From assembly GCF_009695905.1 (NCBI RefSeq), contig NZ_VUNA01000001.1:62001-126000 (forward strand): 64,000 bases of DNA, read 5' to 3'. Numbering within the stretch: position 1 is the first letter of the stretch; every line of letters starts with the position of its first letter. The translations under genes and the position numbers were made by a program. The DNA comes from Mogibacterium kristiansenii (GTDB taxonomy: Bacteria; Bacillota; Clostridia; Peptostreptococcales; Anaerovoracaceae). The notes beneath the pieces are model-generated. The model was not told where the DNA came from. It saw only the letters and a list, made by a program, of their open reading frames with translations, and did no database searches. Positions 26,980 to 36,937 of this stretch are shown piece by piece.

Positions 26980-27130
26980 CATCTCCCCGGTATCGACGCA
27001 ATCGAATAGCAGAAAAAGTGAATTTAAATTTCAGGTTTACTGTTTTAATGCGGTGCCGAAAGGACAATAAAAAAGATGTGAAAAAAAGTGCTGTATTTGT
27101 GACAGAAGAACGAATATTGGCGCGGTGAAC

Positions 27131-27159
27131 TTGAAAAAAAAGTCATGACACGTTATAAT
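27131..27159 (+). promoter_or_regulatory. Sigma-A promoter of cdaA operon
   Basis: TTGAAA (27131-27136), a 17-base spacer and TATAAT (27154-27159). Transcription would start around 27166, after the in-frame ATG at 27163, so that ATG cannot be the start of cdaA. Confidence 0.75.
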
Positions 27160-27198
27160 TAAATGAATTTTTGTGTATATAATTATTCGAGGGACAGA

Positions 27199-28050
27199 AT
27201 GGTAGAATTTTTTCAGAATGTATTTGTAGGATTTCGGTTAATTGATGTGCTGGATATCGTTATTGTGGCATATCTGGTCTATAAGATTCTGGGATTTATC
27301 CAAGAAACCCGTGCACAGCAATTGGTTCGTGGACTGGTAGTTTTGGGTATCGTTTTCTTTCTGTCCGATTTTCTGAAACTGTATCTGCTGAATTGGCTGC
27401 TTCGTAATTTCGTGACCATGGGATTCTTCGCCTTGATTGTCCTTTTCCAGCCGGAACTGCGTCGAGGACTGGAGCAACTGGGACGTCGGAACATCGTTTC
27501 CGGTCAGTTCCGAAGCCTGGACAAGGAAAATGCTATTGAAGTGGTAAAGGAAATTGTGGCAGCAGTGGATGATTTTTCGGCTACCCGGACCGGGGCACTG
27601 ATTGTTTTTGAACGGGAAACCATGCTGAATGATATTATTGAAACCGGGACTATTGTGGATGCTCGGATTTCTGTGCGCCTTCTGGGAAATTTGTTTTACG
27701 AAGGATCGCCGCTGCATGACGGTGCCGTAATCATTCGCGGAGATCGGATTCATGCCGCCAGCTGCGTTCTCCCTCTTACGGAAAAAAAGAATATCGGCCG
27801 AAATCTGGGCACGCGGCATCGAGCGGGCCTGGGCGTGTCGGAGGTGTCCGATGCGCTGGTAATCGTTGTATCGGAGGAGACCGGCGTGATTTCTGTAGCG
27901 GAAAACGGAAACTTCCGTCGATTCATGGATTTGAAATCGGTAGAGAAAATACTCCTGGGGGTATATATGCCGCAGGAGGAGACTTTCCGGGAGCGGATGA
28001 CTCGGACGCTGAAGCATCGTCGGAAGGAGGAAATGCGGGATGGAGAATAA
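27199..28050 (+). CDS. cdaA: Diadenylate cyclase CdaA
   Basis: 283 residues from ATG 27199 (GAGGGACAG before it). Three N-terminal membrane helices are followed by the DAC domain, with catalytic 'YEGSPLHDGAVII' (DGA) and 'GTRHRAGLG' (RHR). It makes c-di-AMP from two ATP, controlling potassium, osmotic and wall balance. cdaR overlaps its 3' end by 11 bases and glmM follows: the conserved cdaA-cdaR-glmM operon, in which CdaR and GlmM modulate the cyclase. Confidence 0.95.
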   Translation: MVEFFQNVFVGFRLIDVLDIVIVAYLVYKILGFIQETRAQQLVRGLVVLGIVFFLSDFLKLYLLNWLLRNFVTMGFFALIVLFQPELRRGLEQLGRRNIVSGQFRSLDKENAIEVVKEIVAAVDDFSATRTGALIVFERETMLNDIIETGTIVDARISVRLLGNLFYEGSPLHDGAVIIRGDRIHAASCVLPLTEKKNIGRNLGTRHRAGLGVSEVSDALVIVVSEETGVISVAENGNFRRFMDLKSVEKILLGVYMPQEETFRERMTRTLKHRRKEEMRDGE

Positions 28051-29239
28051 TCGGAAAATTAACATCATCCTTTCATTGATTATCGCTTTCTGTGGATGGC
28101 TCTATGTAATGTACAATGTGGATCCCACCACGACGCGAACCTTCCGAAACGTTTCCATTACCTATTCCAATGAGAAGGATTTGGAGGCGAAGGGAATTGC
28201 ATTGAAGTCTGCCGACAAGAAATCCGTCGAGATTGAAGTGGAAGGTCATCGAAGTGAATTGAACAAGATGGATGACAGCGATATTAAGGTGCGGGCGGAT
28301 TTGTCCGATGCCGGTAAAGGAGAAAATACCCTTTCGCTTCACGTTCAGACTCCGCCTAAGGTCAGCATCGTATCCAAGAGCGACGAAACGGTTACGGTCA
28401 ACACGGAGGCTATGGATACACGGTCGGTGCCGGGACGAGTGGAGTACCGAACGGAAAGCACTTCCGGCACAGAACCGATTGTAGAGGAACAGAGCAGCGA
28501 CTATTTCTCTGTAACCGGTGCCAAGAGCAAGGTAAAAGAAGTGGAATATGTACGTATTCCGGTGGAAGAGCAGAAGCTTACGGGAAAGACACACACCTAT
28601 AGTGTTTCCGTCATTCCGGTGAATCGCAGCGGGGACGAAATCACTCATGTAAAAGTAAATCCGGCCAAGGCGTCGGTGGCGGTGTTCAAGGGTTCAACGA
28701 AAAGCGTTCCGCTGAATATCGAGGTAAATAATCCGGTGAACGACGAGTACCTGCGCACCTATAGTGCTCCGAAAAAAATAGAAATTAAAGGGAAGAAGGA
28801 AGTCCTTGAAAAGGTGGAATCCATTTCCGCGGAACCGGCAGATTTGGAGAAGATGACGGAATCCGGACGACTTGCGTTAAATTATAAGTTGCCGGATGGC
28901 GTGTTTGTTGCCAACAGTTCTCTGAATCTTGGAATTACCGTAAACGTGACGGAATACCGGACGAAGGAAATCGAAATATCAACCAAAGACGTTACGGTGA
29001 AAAATCTTAACAGCAAATATAAGCCGACTTTTGAGAATAAAACCATTACGGTAGAGGTGACGGACACCGGCAGCATGTTGGAAAGTCTGACCGCTAAGGA
29101 TTTCGATGTCAGCGTAGATGCAAGTGGGCTCCGAAGCGGGCCTCACTCTTTGAAAGGAACCGTGAATTCCACAAAGAAATTACATAAAGTGGAATTAGAA
29201 AGTGAAAATATTAATATATATCTAAGCAAGAAGGACTGA
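28040..29239 (+). CDS. cdaR: CdaR, YbbR-domain regulator of CdaA
   Basis: 399 residues. One N-terminal membrane helix ('INIILSLIIAFCGWLYVMY') anchors about four extracellular YbbR repeats of 80-90 residues, each starting with a 'V.I.Y' strand pattern. 'GRVEYRTEST' and 'IEIKGKKEVLEKVESI' mark repeat units. CdaR binds CdaA at the membrane and tunes its activity. The start codon lies within cdaA, implying translational coupling. Confidence 0.9.
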   Translation: MENNRKINIILSLIIAFCGWLYVMYNVDPTTTRTFRNVSITYSNEKDLEAKGIALKSADKKSVEIEVEGHRSELNKMDDSDIKVRADLSDAGKGENTLSLHVQTPPKVSIVSKSDETVTVNTEAMDTRSVPGRVEYRTESTSGTEPIVEEQSSDYFSVTGAKSKVKEVEYVRIPVEEQKLTGKTHTYSVSVIPVNRSGDEITHVKVNPAKASVAVFKGSTKSVPLNIEVNNPVNDEYLRTYSAPKKIEIKGKKEVLEKVESISAEPADLEKMTESGRLALNYKLPDGVFVANSSLNLGITVNVTEYRTKEIEISTKDVTVKNLNSKYKPTFENKTITVEVTDTGSMLESLTAKDFDVSVDASGLRSGPHSLKGTVNSTKKLHKVELESENINIYLSKKD

Positions 29240-29243
29240 TTAA

Positions 29244-30596
29244 ATGGGTAGATTATTTGGAACAGATGGCGTTCGCGGAGTGGCGAACAAAGAACTAACC
29301 GCAACTTTGGCATATGAAATCGGCAGAGCCGCTTCTTATGTACTGGGAAATGGAAATCATCGTCCGGTGTTTCTGATTGGCAGGGACACTCGAATTTCCG
29401 GTGAATTGTTGGAAAACGCATTGGCGGCGGGCATCATGTCCGTTGGCGGAGACGTAATCAAGCTGGGCGTCCTGCCGACCCCGGCAGTGGCACGCCTGGT
29501 GCGGCACTACGAGGCAGATGCCGGAGTGGTAATCTCCGCATCGCATAATTCCTTTGAATACAACGGAATTAAGATTTTCAACGGAAAGGGTTTCAAGCTG
29601 GACGATCGAATCGAAGAAAAAATCGAAGACATCATCCTGGCCAAGGAATTCCAGCATCCGGAATACGTGGGCGAGCACGTGGGCCGCTGCAGACCGGTGG
29701 AAGATGCTTTTAGCTTATATAAGCAAGATTTGCTGAATACCATCGATACGCGTCTGGATGGAATGAAAATTGTACTGGACACCGCAAACGGCGCGTCCTA
29801 TCAGATTGCACCGGCGGTGTACAAGGCGCTGGGTGCGGATGTGACCGTGCTTTCCAATACACCGGACGGAATCAATATCAACGAGCATTGCGGTTCCACC
29901 CATCCGGAAAACCTTCAGAAGAAGGTGGTAGAAGTGGGTGCCGATGTGGGATTTGCCTACGACGGTGACGCCGATCGTTTGATTGTTGTGGATGATAAGG
30001 GTCAGGTGTTGAACGGCGACCACGTTCTTTGCATCTGCGGAAAGATGCTGAAGTCGCAGGGCAAGTTATACGATAACAAGATTACGGCTACGGTAATGAG
30101 CAACCTGGGGGTTCACAAATACATGGAAAAACAGGGTATTTCCGTTGACGTGACCGGAGTGGGCGACCGATACGTGCTGGAATCCATGCTGAAGACCGGA
30201 TCCGTTCTGGGAGGAGAACAGTCGGGACATATGATTTTCCTGGATTACACTACCACTGGTGACGGCGTGCTATCCTCTCTGCAGTTCATCAAAGCCATTC
30301 AGGCTTCCGGAAAGAAAGTCAGCGAGATGGGAGAGGAAATTGTCATCTATCCGCAGGCACTGGTAAATGCAAAAGTCAATCCGGAGTACAAGAAAGAAGC
30401 CATGGACGATTCGGACGTGCAGGCACGGATTGCGGAAGTAGAAAAGAAACTGGAAGGCGTCGGCCGAGTTCTGATTCGCCCATCCGGAACAGAACCACTG
30501 ATTCGCGTAATGCTGGAAGGGGAAAATACGGAAGAATTGAAAGCGGATGCGGAATACATCGCACAGCTGATTATAGAGAAATTTGGGGAGAAGTAG
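29244..30596 (+). CDS. glmM: Phosphoglucosamine mutase
   Basis: 450 residues, the usual length. 'MGRLFGTDGVRGVANKELTA' starts the protein. The phospho-serine loop is 'VISASHNSFEYNGIK', the Mg site 'AYDGDADRLIVVD' and the sugar loop 'GGEQSGHMIF', with 'IRPSGTEPLIRV' near the end. It converts glucosamine-6-P to glucosamine-1-P for UDP-GlcNAc. It is separated from cdaR by 4 bases. Confidence 0.96.
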   Translation: MGRLFGTDGVRGVANKELTATLAYEIGRAASYVLGNGNHRPVFLIGRDTRISGELLENALAAGIMSVGGDVIKLGVLPTPAVARLVRHYEADAGVVISASHNSFEYNGIKIFNGKGFKLDDRIEEKIEDIILAKEFQHPEYVGEHVGRCRPVEDAFSLYKQDLLNTIDTRLDGMKIVLDTANGASYQIAPAVYKALGADVTVLSNTPDGININEHCGSTHPENLQKKVVEVGADVGFAYDGDADRLIVVDDKGQVLNGDHVLCICGKMLKSQGKLYDNKITATVMSNLGVHKYMEKQGISVDVTGVGDRYVLESMLKTGSVLGGEQSGHMIFLDYTTTGDGVLSSLQFIKAIQASGKKVSEMGEEIVIYPQALVNAKVNPEYKKEAMDDSDVQARIAEVEKKLEGVGRVLIRPSGTEPLIRVMLEGENTEELKADAEYIAQLIIEKFGEK

Positions 30597-30599
30597 TAC

Positions 30600-32273
30600 A
30601 TGAACACAGTAGAATTAAGCAATCGTATTTATCCGGACATCACCCGGACGCCGGAAGATTATGAAGCAATGTATCCGAAGAGAAATCTGCCGGAAGGAGC
30701 GAAAGTTACCCGTCTGGGACCGAGTCCGACCGGTTTTATCCACCTGGGAAATCTGTACGGTGCCTTTGTGGATGAACGACTGGCCCATCAGAGCGAAGGC
30801 GTTTTCTACCTTCGTATTGAAGATACGGACGACAAGAGATATGTAGAGAATGCTGTGGAAACCATCATTTCCTCCTTGGCGTTCTTCGGAATTCAGTTCG
30901 ATGAAGGGGTTACCGCACATGGTGATGTGGGCGATTACGGCGATTATACCCAGAGCCACAGAGGGGAAATCTATCGCTGCTACGCAAAGAAATTGATTGC
31001 GGAGGGAAAAGCATATCCGTGCTTCCTTTCCGAAGAGGAGATTTCCGAGATTCGGGAGAAACAGGAAGAGCTGAAAATCGCTCCGGGAATCTACGGCGAA
31101 TGGTCCCGCTACAGAGATTGGGAGACCGATGAGGTGCTCCAAAAGGAAGTCGCTGAACGGCTGGAACGTGGCGATGACTTCGTCATCCGACTGAAATCCT
31201 CCGGCGTACCGAATGCTGCCGGCGATGACATTCGCAGAACCAAGGTGGTGGATGCTATCCGCGGTGAGCTGGACGTTCCGGAAAACTTTCAGGATATCGT
31301 AATCATCAAGACCACCGGCATTCCGACTTATCACTTTGCCCATGCGGTGGACGATCACCTGATGAGAACCACCCATGTGGTCCGGGGTGAGGAATGGCTT
31401 CCGTCCCTGCCGATTCACGTAGAGCTGTTTGACAAGCTGGGCTTCGAGCTCCCAACCTATTGTCACACCGCTCAGCTGATGAAAATCGGAGAAGACGGAA
31501 ACAAGAGAAAGCTTTCTAAGAGAAAGGATCCAGAATTATCACTGGATTATTACCGCAGTCAGGGTTATCATCCGGCAGCAGTACGGGAATATCTGCTGAC
31601 CATCCTGAACTCCAATTACGAGGAATGGAGAATGGCTAATCCGGATGCGGATATTGATGAGTTTGCTTTTACCACGGAAAAGATGAGCAACTCCGGCGCG
31701 TTGTTCGATTTGAATAAGCTGAACGATGTGAGCAAGGACACCTTGCTGCGCATCCCGGCGACGAAGCTGGCAGAGTGGCTGCATTCTTGGTCGCAGGAAT
31801 TTGCGCCGGAATATGAATACGTGTTCCGTGATATGGATTTTCTGACACAGATTCTGGATCTGGGCAGAGAAGACCGGAAGCCGCGGAAGGATTTGATTTA
31901 CGCTCGTCAGATTATGACGTTTATCGGATATTTCTTCGACGAATCTTTTGAGATTGAAGATGAGTATCCGGAAGAAGCGGCCGCCGATCGAAAGAATATT
32001 CTGCAGGCATATCTGGACAGTTACGATCACAACGACGATCAGGAAAACTGGTTCAACAAGATTCGTGAAATCGCCGTGGATCAGGGTTATGCAGCAAAAC
32101 CGAAGGATTACAAGAAGAATCCGGAGGAATATAAAGGACATGTAGGACATGTTAGTACCGTTATTCGAATCGCGCTGATGGGACGTTCCCAGTCCCCGGA
32201 TGTGTGGACGATACAGCAAATTATGGGGGAAAATAAGGTTCGCGCTCGAATCGAAGCAGAGCTGAACCGATAG
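30600..32273 (+). CDS. gltX: Glutamyl-tRNA synthetase (long form)
   Basis: 557 residues. The class I signature 'GPSPTGFIHLGNLYGAF' (HIGH) and 'KLSKRKDPELSL' (KMSKS) are present. The extra length comes from the N-terminal 'NRIYPDITRTPEDYEAMYP' and C-terminal additions found in a clostridial GltX group. It charges tRNA-Glu, and possibly tRNA-Gln as a non-discriminating enzyme. It starts 3 bases after glmM and is in the same operon, with AGTAGTACATG and weak spacing, so coupling is likely. Confidence 0.93.
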   Translation: MNTVELSNRIYPDITRTPEDYEAMYPKRNLPEGAKVTRLGPSPTGFIHLGNLYGAFVDERLAHQSEGVFYLRIEDTDDKRYVENAVETIISSLAFFGIQFDEGVTAHGDVGDYGDYTQSHRGEIYRCYAKKLIAEGKAYPCFLSEEEISEIREKQEELKIAPGIYGEWSRYRDWETDEVLQKEVAERLERGDDFVIRLKSSGVPNAAGDDIRRTKVVDAIRGELDVPENFQDIVIIKTTGIPTYHFAHAVDDHLMRTTHVVRGEEWLPSLPIHVELFDKLGFELPTYCHTAQLMKIGEDGNKRKLSKRKDPELSLDYYRSQGYHPAAVREYLLTILNSNYEEWRMANPDADIDEFAFTTEKMSNSGALFDLNKLNDVSKDTLLRIPATKLAEWLHSWSQEFAPEYEYVFRDMDFLTQILDLGREDRKPRKDLIYARQIMTFIGYFFDESFEIEDEYPEEAAADRKNILQAYLDSYDHNDDQENWFNKIREIAVDQGYAAKPKDYKKNPEEYKGHVGHVSTVIRIALMGRSQSPDVWTIQQIMGENKVRARIEAELNR

Positions 32274-32288
32274 CTGAAAGGAGAAGAC

Positions 32289-33206
32289 ATGCAACCGTTA
32301 CTAGTTATTATGGCCGCCGGAATGGGAAGCCGGTACGGCGGCAGCAAACAAATTGACCCAATTAGCAAAGAAGGGGACATCATCATGGATTTTTCCCTGT
32401 TCGATGCGTATCGGGCCGGTTTCCGAAGAGTCGTATTTATTATTAAAGAGGATTTTGAAGAAGCATTTCGCCAACATGTGGGTGAACGGGCCGGAAAGGT
32501 GTACGAAACTCATTTTGTCCATCAAGAATTGACGGATTTGCCGGCAGGTTATGCCGTTCCGGAAGGACGGACCAAACCGTGGGGGACCGCACACGCGGTG
32601 CTGGCTGCGAGAGATGTCATCGATGCACCTTTTGCGGTGCTGAATGCTGACGATTACTACGGACCGGAAGCATTCCGCTTGATTTACAAGTATCTCACGT
32701 CGAAAGCAGACGCCACTCATCACTGCATGGTGGGTTTTTCCATCGAGAATACCTTATCCGATAACGGAACGGTTTCCCGTGGAATCTGCCGGGCGGCAGA
32801 AGGTATGCTGACCGACATCGAGGAGCATACAGAAGTGGGATACCGGGAAGATGGGAAAATTCACGGAAAAGACATCAGCGGAACGGATCGGGTGATTCCG
32901 GAAGGATCGCCGGTATCCATGAATCTGCTGGGATTTGGTACTGCGTTTGTACAGGTAATGAAGGAACGGTTTGCGGAATCGCTGGACCGGGTGCTGGAAG
33001 AAAACCCGATGAAGGGTGAAATCTATCTGCCGTCTATGCTAAACGACGAACTTCAGAACAACAGAGCTTCCATGCAGGTTCTCTATTCCGGAGATAAGTG
33101 GTATGGCGTAACCTACCGGGAAGACCGGGAGATCGTGGTAAATGCTCTTGCGGAAATGAAACAGCAGGGAATCTATCCGCAGGATTTATGGAATAAAGGA
33201 GAATAA
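32289..33206 (+). CDS. Sugar-phosphate nucleotidyltransferase family protein
   Basis: 305 residues. The N-terminal 'LLVIMAAGMGSRYGGSKQID' is the nucleotide-binding loop, 'VLNADDYYGPEAF' the metal site (NADDY), and 'WGTAHAVLAARDVI' and 'SMNLLGFG' fit uridylyl- or guanylyl-transferases. The exact donor is unknown. Position between gltX and glmS, one base from glmS, suggests a role in amino-sugar activation. AAAGGAGAAG precedes it. Confidence 0.8.
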   Translation: MQPLLVIMAAGMGSRYGGSKQIDPISKEGDIIMDFSLFDAYRAGFRRVVFIIKEDFEEAFRQHVGERAGKVYETHFVHQELTDLPAGYAVPEGRTKPWGTAHAVLAARDVIDAPFAVLNADDYYGPEAFRLIYKYLTSKADATHHCMVGFSIENTLSDNGTVSRGICRAAEGMLTDIEEHTEVGYREDGKIHGKDISGTDRVIPEGSPVSMNLLGFGTAFVQVMKERFAESLDRVLEENPMKGEIYLPSMLNDELQNNRASMQVLYSGDKWYGVTYREDREIVVNALAEMKQQGIYPQDLWNKGE

Positions 33207-33207
33207 T

Positions 33208-35043
33208 ATGTGTGGCATTGTAGGATATATCGGAACAAAAGAACCACAGGATATCATCATTAACGGCTTGAAGAAGCTGGAGTATCGTGGATACGATTCA
33301 GCCGGAATCGCGGTGGTGAATCATGGAAAGATTGAACTGAGAAAGCATGTAGGTGCCATCAGCAACCTGGAAAAACTGATTGGCGAGGAGCGTCTGGGCG
33401 GACATGTTGGAATCGGTCATACTCGCTGGGCAACTCACGGAGCACCGTCGGATTTGAACTCCCATCCGCACATGGATATGGACGGAACCATCGCTGTGGT
33501 TCACAACGGAACGGTAGAGAACTATGTAGAGCTGAAGGCGGAGCTGGAAAAAGAAGGTGTGGTTTTCCGCACGGAGACCGATACAGAAGTGGCAACCATG
33601 CTGATCAGCAAGTACTATCACCGGAATCACGACTTGAAAAAGGCGCTGGATCAGGCGATTTCGGAGATGAGGGGAACCTATGCCATTGCCGTAGTGGCAA
33701 AAGACCAGCCGGACCAGTTCGTGGCATATCGAAAGAATGCACCGTTGATTGTAGGCCTAGGAAACAATTGTAATTTTGTAGCATCGGACTTCTCTGCACT
33801 TCTGGCATATACCAAAGACGTATACCTTCTAGAAAATGGGGATACCGTTGTATTAACAAAGGATGCCGTTAACATCTATGATGAAGAAGATCGTTTGATT
33901 GAACGTCCGATGATGCATGTGGACTGGGATGTCAGTGCGGCTGAAAAGGGCGGATACGATCACTTCATGCTAAAAGAAATTTACGAGCAGCCGACGGCAA
34001 TTCGAGAAACCCTGAGCCGGAACCTAGACGATAACGGCCGCGTGCACCTGCAGGAGACCGTACAGCTCACCAAGGAGGACTTCGAGAAGATTAATAAAAT
34101 CGTAATCGTTGCCTGCGGAACCGCATACCATGCCGGTCTGGTGGGAAGATACGTAATCGAGAAGCTGGCTCGAATTCCGGTAGAAGTGGATATCGCTTCC
34201 GAATTCCGTTATCGGGATCCGTTCGTGGATGAACATACCCTGTTCATCGCTATCAGCCAGTCCGGAGAGACGGCTGACACTTTGGAAGCCATGAGAGAAG
34301 CGAAACGGAAAGGCGCTCGCGTGCTGTCCGTTGTCAATGTAGTGGGCAGCACCGTAGCAAGAGAAAGTGACGATGTGTTCTACACACAGGCCGGACCGGA
34401 GATTGCTGTAGCATCCACAAAGGCATACACGACACAGCTGGTGTGCATGTACCTGCTGGCACTGTTCTTTGCAGATTTGAACGTTGCCATTTCAGCGGAA
34501 GAATATGACAATTTTGTACAGGATTTGGAGGCAATTTCTGGTAAGCTGGAAGATGTTCTGAAAATGGCACCGGAAATTGAGGCACTGGCAAATCGTCTGT
34601 ATGATCGGGATCAGGTGTTCTACATCGGTCGTGGGGTGGATTCCAGTGTTGCTTATGAGGGCTCCCTCAAGTTGAAGGAGATTTCCTATATCAACTCCTT
34701 TGCGATTGCCGCAGGAGAGTTGAAGCACGGTACAATTGCCTTGATGGAACCTCGTACCATCGTATGGGCGTTGGCTACTCAGGAGAGATTGTTTGATAAG
34801 ATGGTTTCCAATATTCAGGAAGTCAAAGCGAGAAACGCTCATATCATCTCTCTGGCGCAGGAAGGAAACAGCGAAATTGAAGCGCATTCCGATGAGGTAT
34901 TCTATATTCCGAGAACGAAAGACGAGTTAACACCTCTTCTTAGCGTAGTGCCGCTGCAGTTGTACGCATATTACGTTGCCAAAGCGAAGGGTTGCGAAAT
35001 TGACAAACCGAGAAATTTGGCGAAGAGCGTTACGGTAGAGTAA
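33208..35043 (+). CDS. glmS: Glutamine-fructose-6-phosphate aminotransferase
   Basis: 611 residues, full length. Cys after Met (MCGIVGYIG) is the glutaminase nucleophile, followed by 'GHTRWATHGAPSDLNSHPH'. The isomerase half has two SIS domains ('VACGTAYHAGLVGRY', 'ISQSGETADTLEAM', 'GRGVDSSVAYEGSLKLKEIS') and the terminal 'PRNLAKSVTVE'. It makes glucosamine-6-P, feeding glmM. Only 1 base separates it from the preceding gene, so there is no room for a glmS ribozyme. Confidence 0.97.
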   Translation: MCGIVGYIGTKEPQDIIINGLKKLEYRGYDSAGIAVVNHGKIELRKHVGAISNLEKLIGEERLGGHVGIGHTRWATHGAPSDLNSHPHMDMDGTIAVVHNGTVENYVELKAELEKEGVVFRTETDTEVATMLISKYYHRNHDLKKALDQAISEMRGTYAIAVVAKDQPDQFVAYRKNAPLIVGLGNNCNFVASDFSALLAYTKDVYLLENGDTVVLTKDAVNIYDEEDRLIERPMMHVDWDVSAAEKGGYDHFMLKEIYEQPTAIRETLSRNLDDNGRVHLQETVQLTKEDFEKINKIVIVACGTAYHAGLVGRYVIEKLARIPVEVDIASEFRYRDPFVDEHTLFIAISQSGETADTLEAMREAKRKGARVLSVVNVVGSTVARESDDVFYTQAGPEIAVASTKAYTTQLVCMYLLALFFADLNVAISAEEYDNFVQDLEAISGKLEDVLKMAPEIEALANRLYDRDQVFYIGRGVDSSVAYEGSLKLKEISYINSFAIAAGELKHGTIALMEPRTIVWALATQERLFDKMVSNIQEVKARNAHIISLAQEGNSEIEAHSDEVFYIPRTKDELTPLLSVVPLQLYAYYVAKAKGCEIDKPRNLAKSVTVE

Positions 35044-35076
35044 ACAAAAAAATCACGCCTTAGAAAGGATGATACT

Positions 35077-36795
35077 ATGGAAGAGAGCAGAGCAGTTCAG
35101 AAATACACCGCATGGATAAATGCGAAGAAGGTGGACCCGCTGATTCGCCGGGAACTACTGAATATTATAAGCTCGCCGGAAGATATTACGGAACGATTCA
35201 GTGAAAATCTTACTTTTGGTACGGCAGGCCTTCGCGCAGTGATGGGCGCCGGTACCAATCGAATCAACATCTACACCGTTGCGTCCGCCGCTAAAGGACT
35301 GGCGGCATGCCTTCAGGCTTCGGATGCTTCCGAAGAAGGGGTTATCGTGTGTTACGATTCACGGAATCATTCCAAAGATTTTGCTGAAATTACGGCCAGG
35401 GTGTTGGCGTGCGAAGGGATAAAAGTATACCTCTCCGATCGGCTGCGCCCGGTTCCGATGCTCTCTTTCGGAATCCGCCATTATCGCACCGCCGGCGGTG
35501 TAATGATCACCGCTTCCCACAATCCGCGGGAATACAATGGGTTCAAGGTGTATGGAAATGACGGCGGACAGTTGAGTCCGGCCGGAGCCAATGCGGTTCA
35601 GGAACGCATGCCGGAATTCGAGGATGTAGTGGATTATCTGGCGGAAATGCTGCCGCTGGAGGATTATGTTCAGAAGGAACAGGTAACATATCTTGGAAAG
35701 AATTGGGATGATGATTATATGGAGATGCTTCACGGTATGAAGATTTCCCAGAAATTATCTCAGGATTCCAAGGCACGTCTGCGAATTGTGTACACTCCGC
35801 TGAACGGTGCCGGTGCGAAACCGGTTCTTCGAGTGCTGAATGAAAACGGATTCCGACGCGTATTTATGGTGTCGGAACAGGAAAAGCCGGACGGTAATTT
35901 TCCAACGCTTCAGGTGCCGAATCCGGAACGGGAGGACAGTTTTGCTCTCGCGAAGAAATATGCGAGAGCAGTGGCCGCAGATGTTATCATTGCAACGGAT
36001 CCGGATTCCGATCGATTGGGTGTTGCGGTGCCGGATGATGACGGCGGGTATCAGATGCTCACCGGCAATCAAATCGGCCTTCTGCTTATGGAATACATTC
36101 TGGCGACGAAGAGTGCAAGAGGGGAGCTTTCGGAAAACGATTACTGCATTACTTCCGTAGTTTCTTCAAATCTGGCACGGGTGATTGCAGAGCGATACAA
36201 TGTGAAATTGATTGAAACCTTAACGGGTTCCAGACATTTTGCAGAGTGCATTCGAAATCATGAAGCGGAGGAGACCGGAACATTCCGGTTTGGTTTTGAA
36301 GAAGGAAATGGCTTTATGTTCCATTCCGAAGTGAGAGATAAGGATGCGGTAGCAGCTTGCTTGGCCATTGCGGAGATGGCGGCGGTTTCCAAATCCTATG
36401 GTCTGTGCCTGATGGATCAGCTGAAGGCAATTTATCGTCTGTACGGATATGCGGCGGAGAAAAACGTTTCCATCGATTGTTCCGGGCCGGAAGGTACTGA
36501 GAAAATCCGTCGATGCATGGATCATTATCGCCTGCTCAACGGAAAGTTGGGGGCAATGGGGAAAGATCTCTATTACCGGGATGTAAAGACATTTATCGAT
36601 CGGATGCCGGAGTCCAACCTGCTTATCTATGAGCTGAACGATATGGACTGGATTGCGATTCGTCCATCCGGTACGGAACCGAAACTGAAGGTTTATTTCG
36701 GTTTCTACGGCGAAAAAACAGCGGCGGAAAGTCGGCTGAATACGGTATCCGCGCAATTGATACAGGATATCCGAGAGATATTGGATCAGAAATAG
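35077..36795 (+). CDS. Phosphohexomutase (phosphoglucomutase/phosphomannomutase type)
   Basis: 572 residues, the long PgcA-like form. 'TFGTAGLRAVMGAGTNRIN' starts the fold. The phospho-serine is in 'ITASHNPREYNGFKVYGNDG', Mg ligands in 'ATDPDSDRLGVAV', and the sugar loop 'GFEEGNGFMFHSE'; 'RPSGTEPKLKVY' closes it. It interconverts hexose-6-P and hexose-1-P, supplying glucose-1-P to RfbA and others. AAAGGATG precedes the ATG. A terminator ends the cdaA-to-mutase gene set. Confidence 0.9.
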   Translation: MEESRAVQKYTAWINAKKVDPLIRRELLNIISSPEDITERFSENLTFGTAGLRAVMGAGTNRINIYTVASAAKGLAACLQASDASEEGVIVCYDSRNHSKDFAEITARVLACEGIKVYLSDRLRPVPMLSFGIRHYRTAGGVMITASHNPREYNGFKVYGNDGGQLSPAGANAVQERMPEFEDVVDYLAEMLPLEDYVQKEQVTYLGKNWDDDYMEMLHGMKISQKLSQDSKARLRIVYTPLNGAGAKPVLRVLNENGFRRVFMVSEQEKPDGNFPTLQVPNPEREDSFALAKKYARAVAADVIIATDPDSDRLGVAVPDDDGGYQMLTGNQIGLLLMEYILATKSARGELSENDYCITSVVSSNLARVIAERYNVKLIETLTGSRHFAECIRNHEAEETGTFRFGFEEGNGFMFHSEVRDKDAVAACLAIAEMAAVSKSYGLCLMDQLKAIYRLYGYAAEKNVSIDCSGPEGTEKIRRCMDHYRLLNGKLGAMGKDLYYRDVKTFIDRMPESNLLIYELNDMDWIAIRPSGTEPKLKVYFGFYGEKTAAESRLNTVSAQLIQDIREILDQK

Positions 36796-36801
36796 AAACA
36801 G

Positions 36802-36831
36802 ACAGCGAGGCATTTGCCTCGTTGTTTTTTT
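36802..36831 (+). terminator. Rho-independent terminator
   Basis: ACAGCGAGGCA (36802-36812) pairs with 36815-36825 (one G-T pair) over a very short loop, followed by TTTTTT. Confidence 0.85.
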
Positions 36832-36873
36832 GCGGTGAATTGAGAGTTAACCAATAATTATTTTGATTTTATC

Positions 36874-36918
36874 TTGAAACGGTTTACCGATAATGTTACA
36901 ATGCTTTTATCGGTAAAC
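36874..36918 (+). promoter_or_regulatory. Promoter with a 12-bp operator-like inverted repeat
   Basis: TTGAAA (36874-36879), a 17-base spacer and TACAAT (36897-36902) form a good sigma-A promoter. GTTTACCGATAA (36882-36893) and its perfect complement (36907-36918) flank the -10 box with a 13-base gap. A dimeric repressor bound here would cover the promoter of the wall-binding CHAP gene. The regulator is unknown. Confidence 0.75.
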
Positions 36919-36937
36919 TGACTAAGGCGGTATAATT

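Noticed and set aside
27163-27198. ATG 27163 as start of cdaA
   Set aside because: It lies 4 bases after the -10 box, so it would precede the transcript; ATG 27199 has a ribosome site and fits the family start.
33150-33210. glmS ribozyme upstream of glmS
   Set aside because: Only one base separates glmS from the preceding coding region; no leader exists to hold it.
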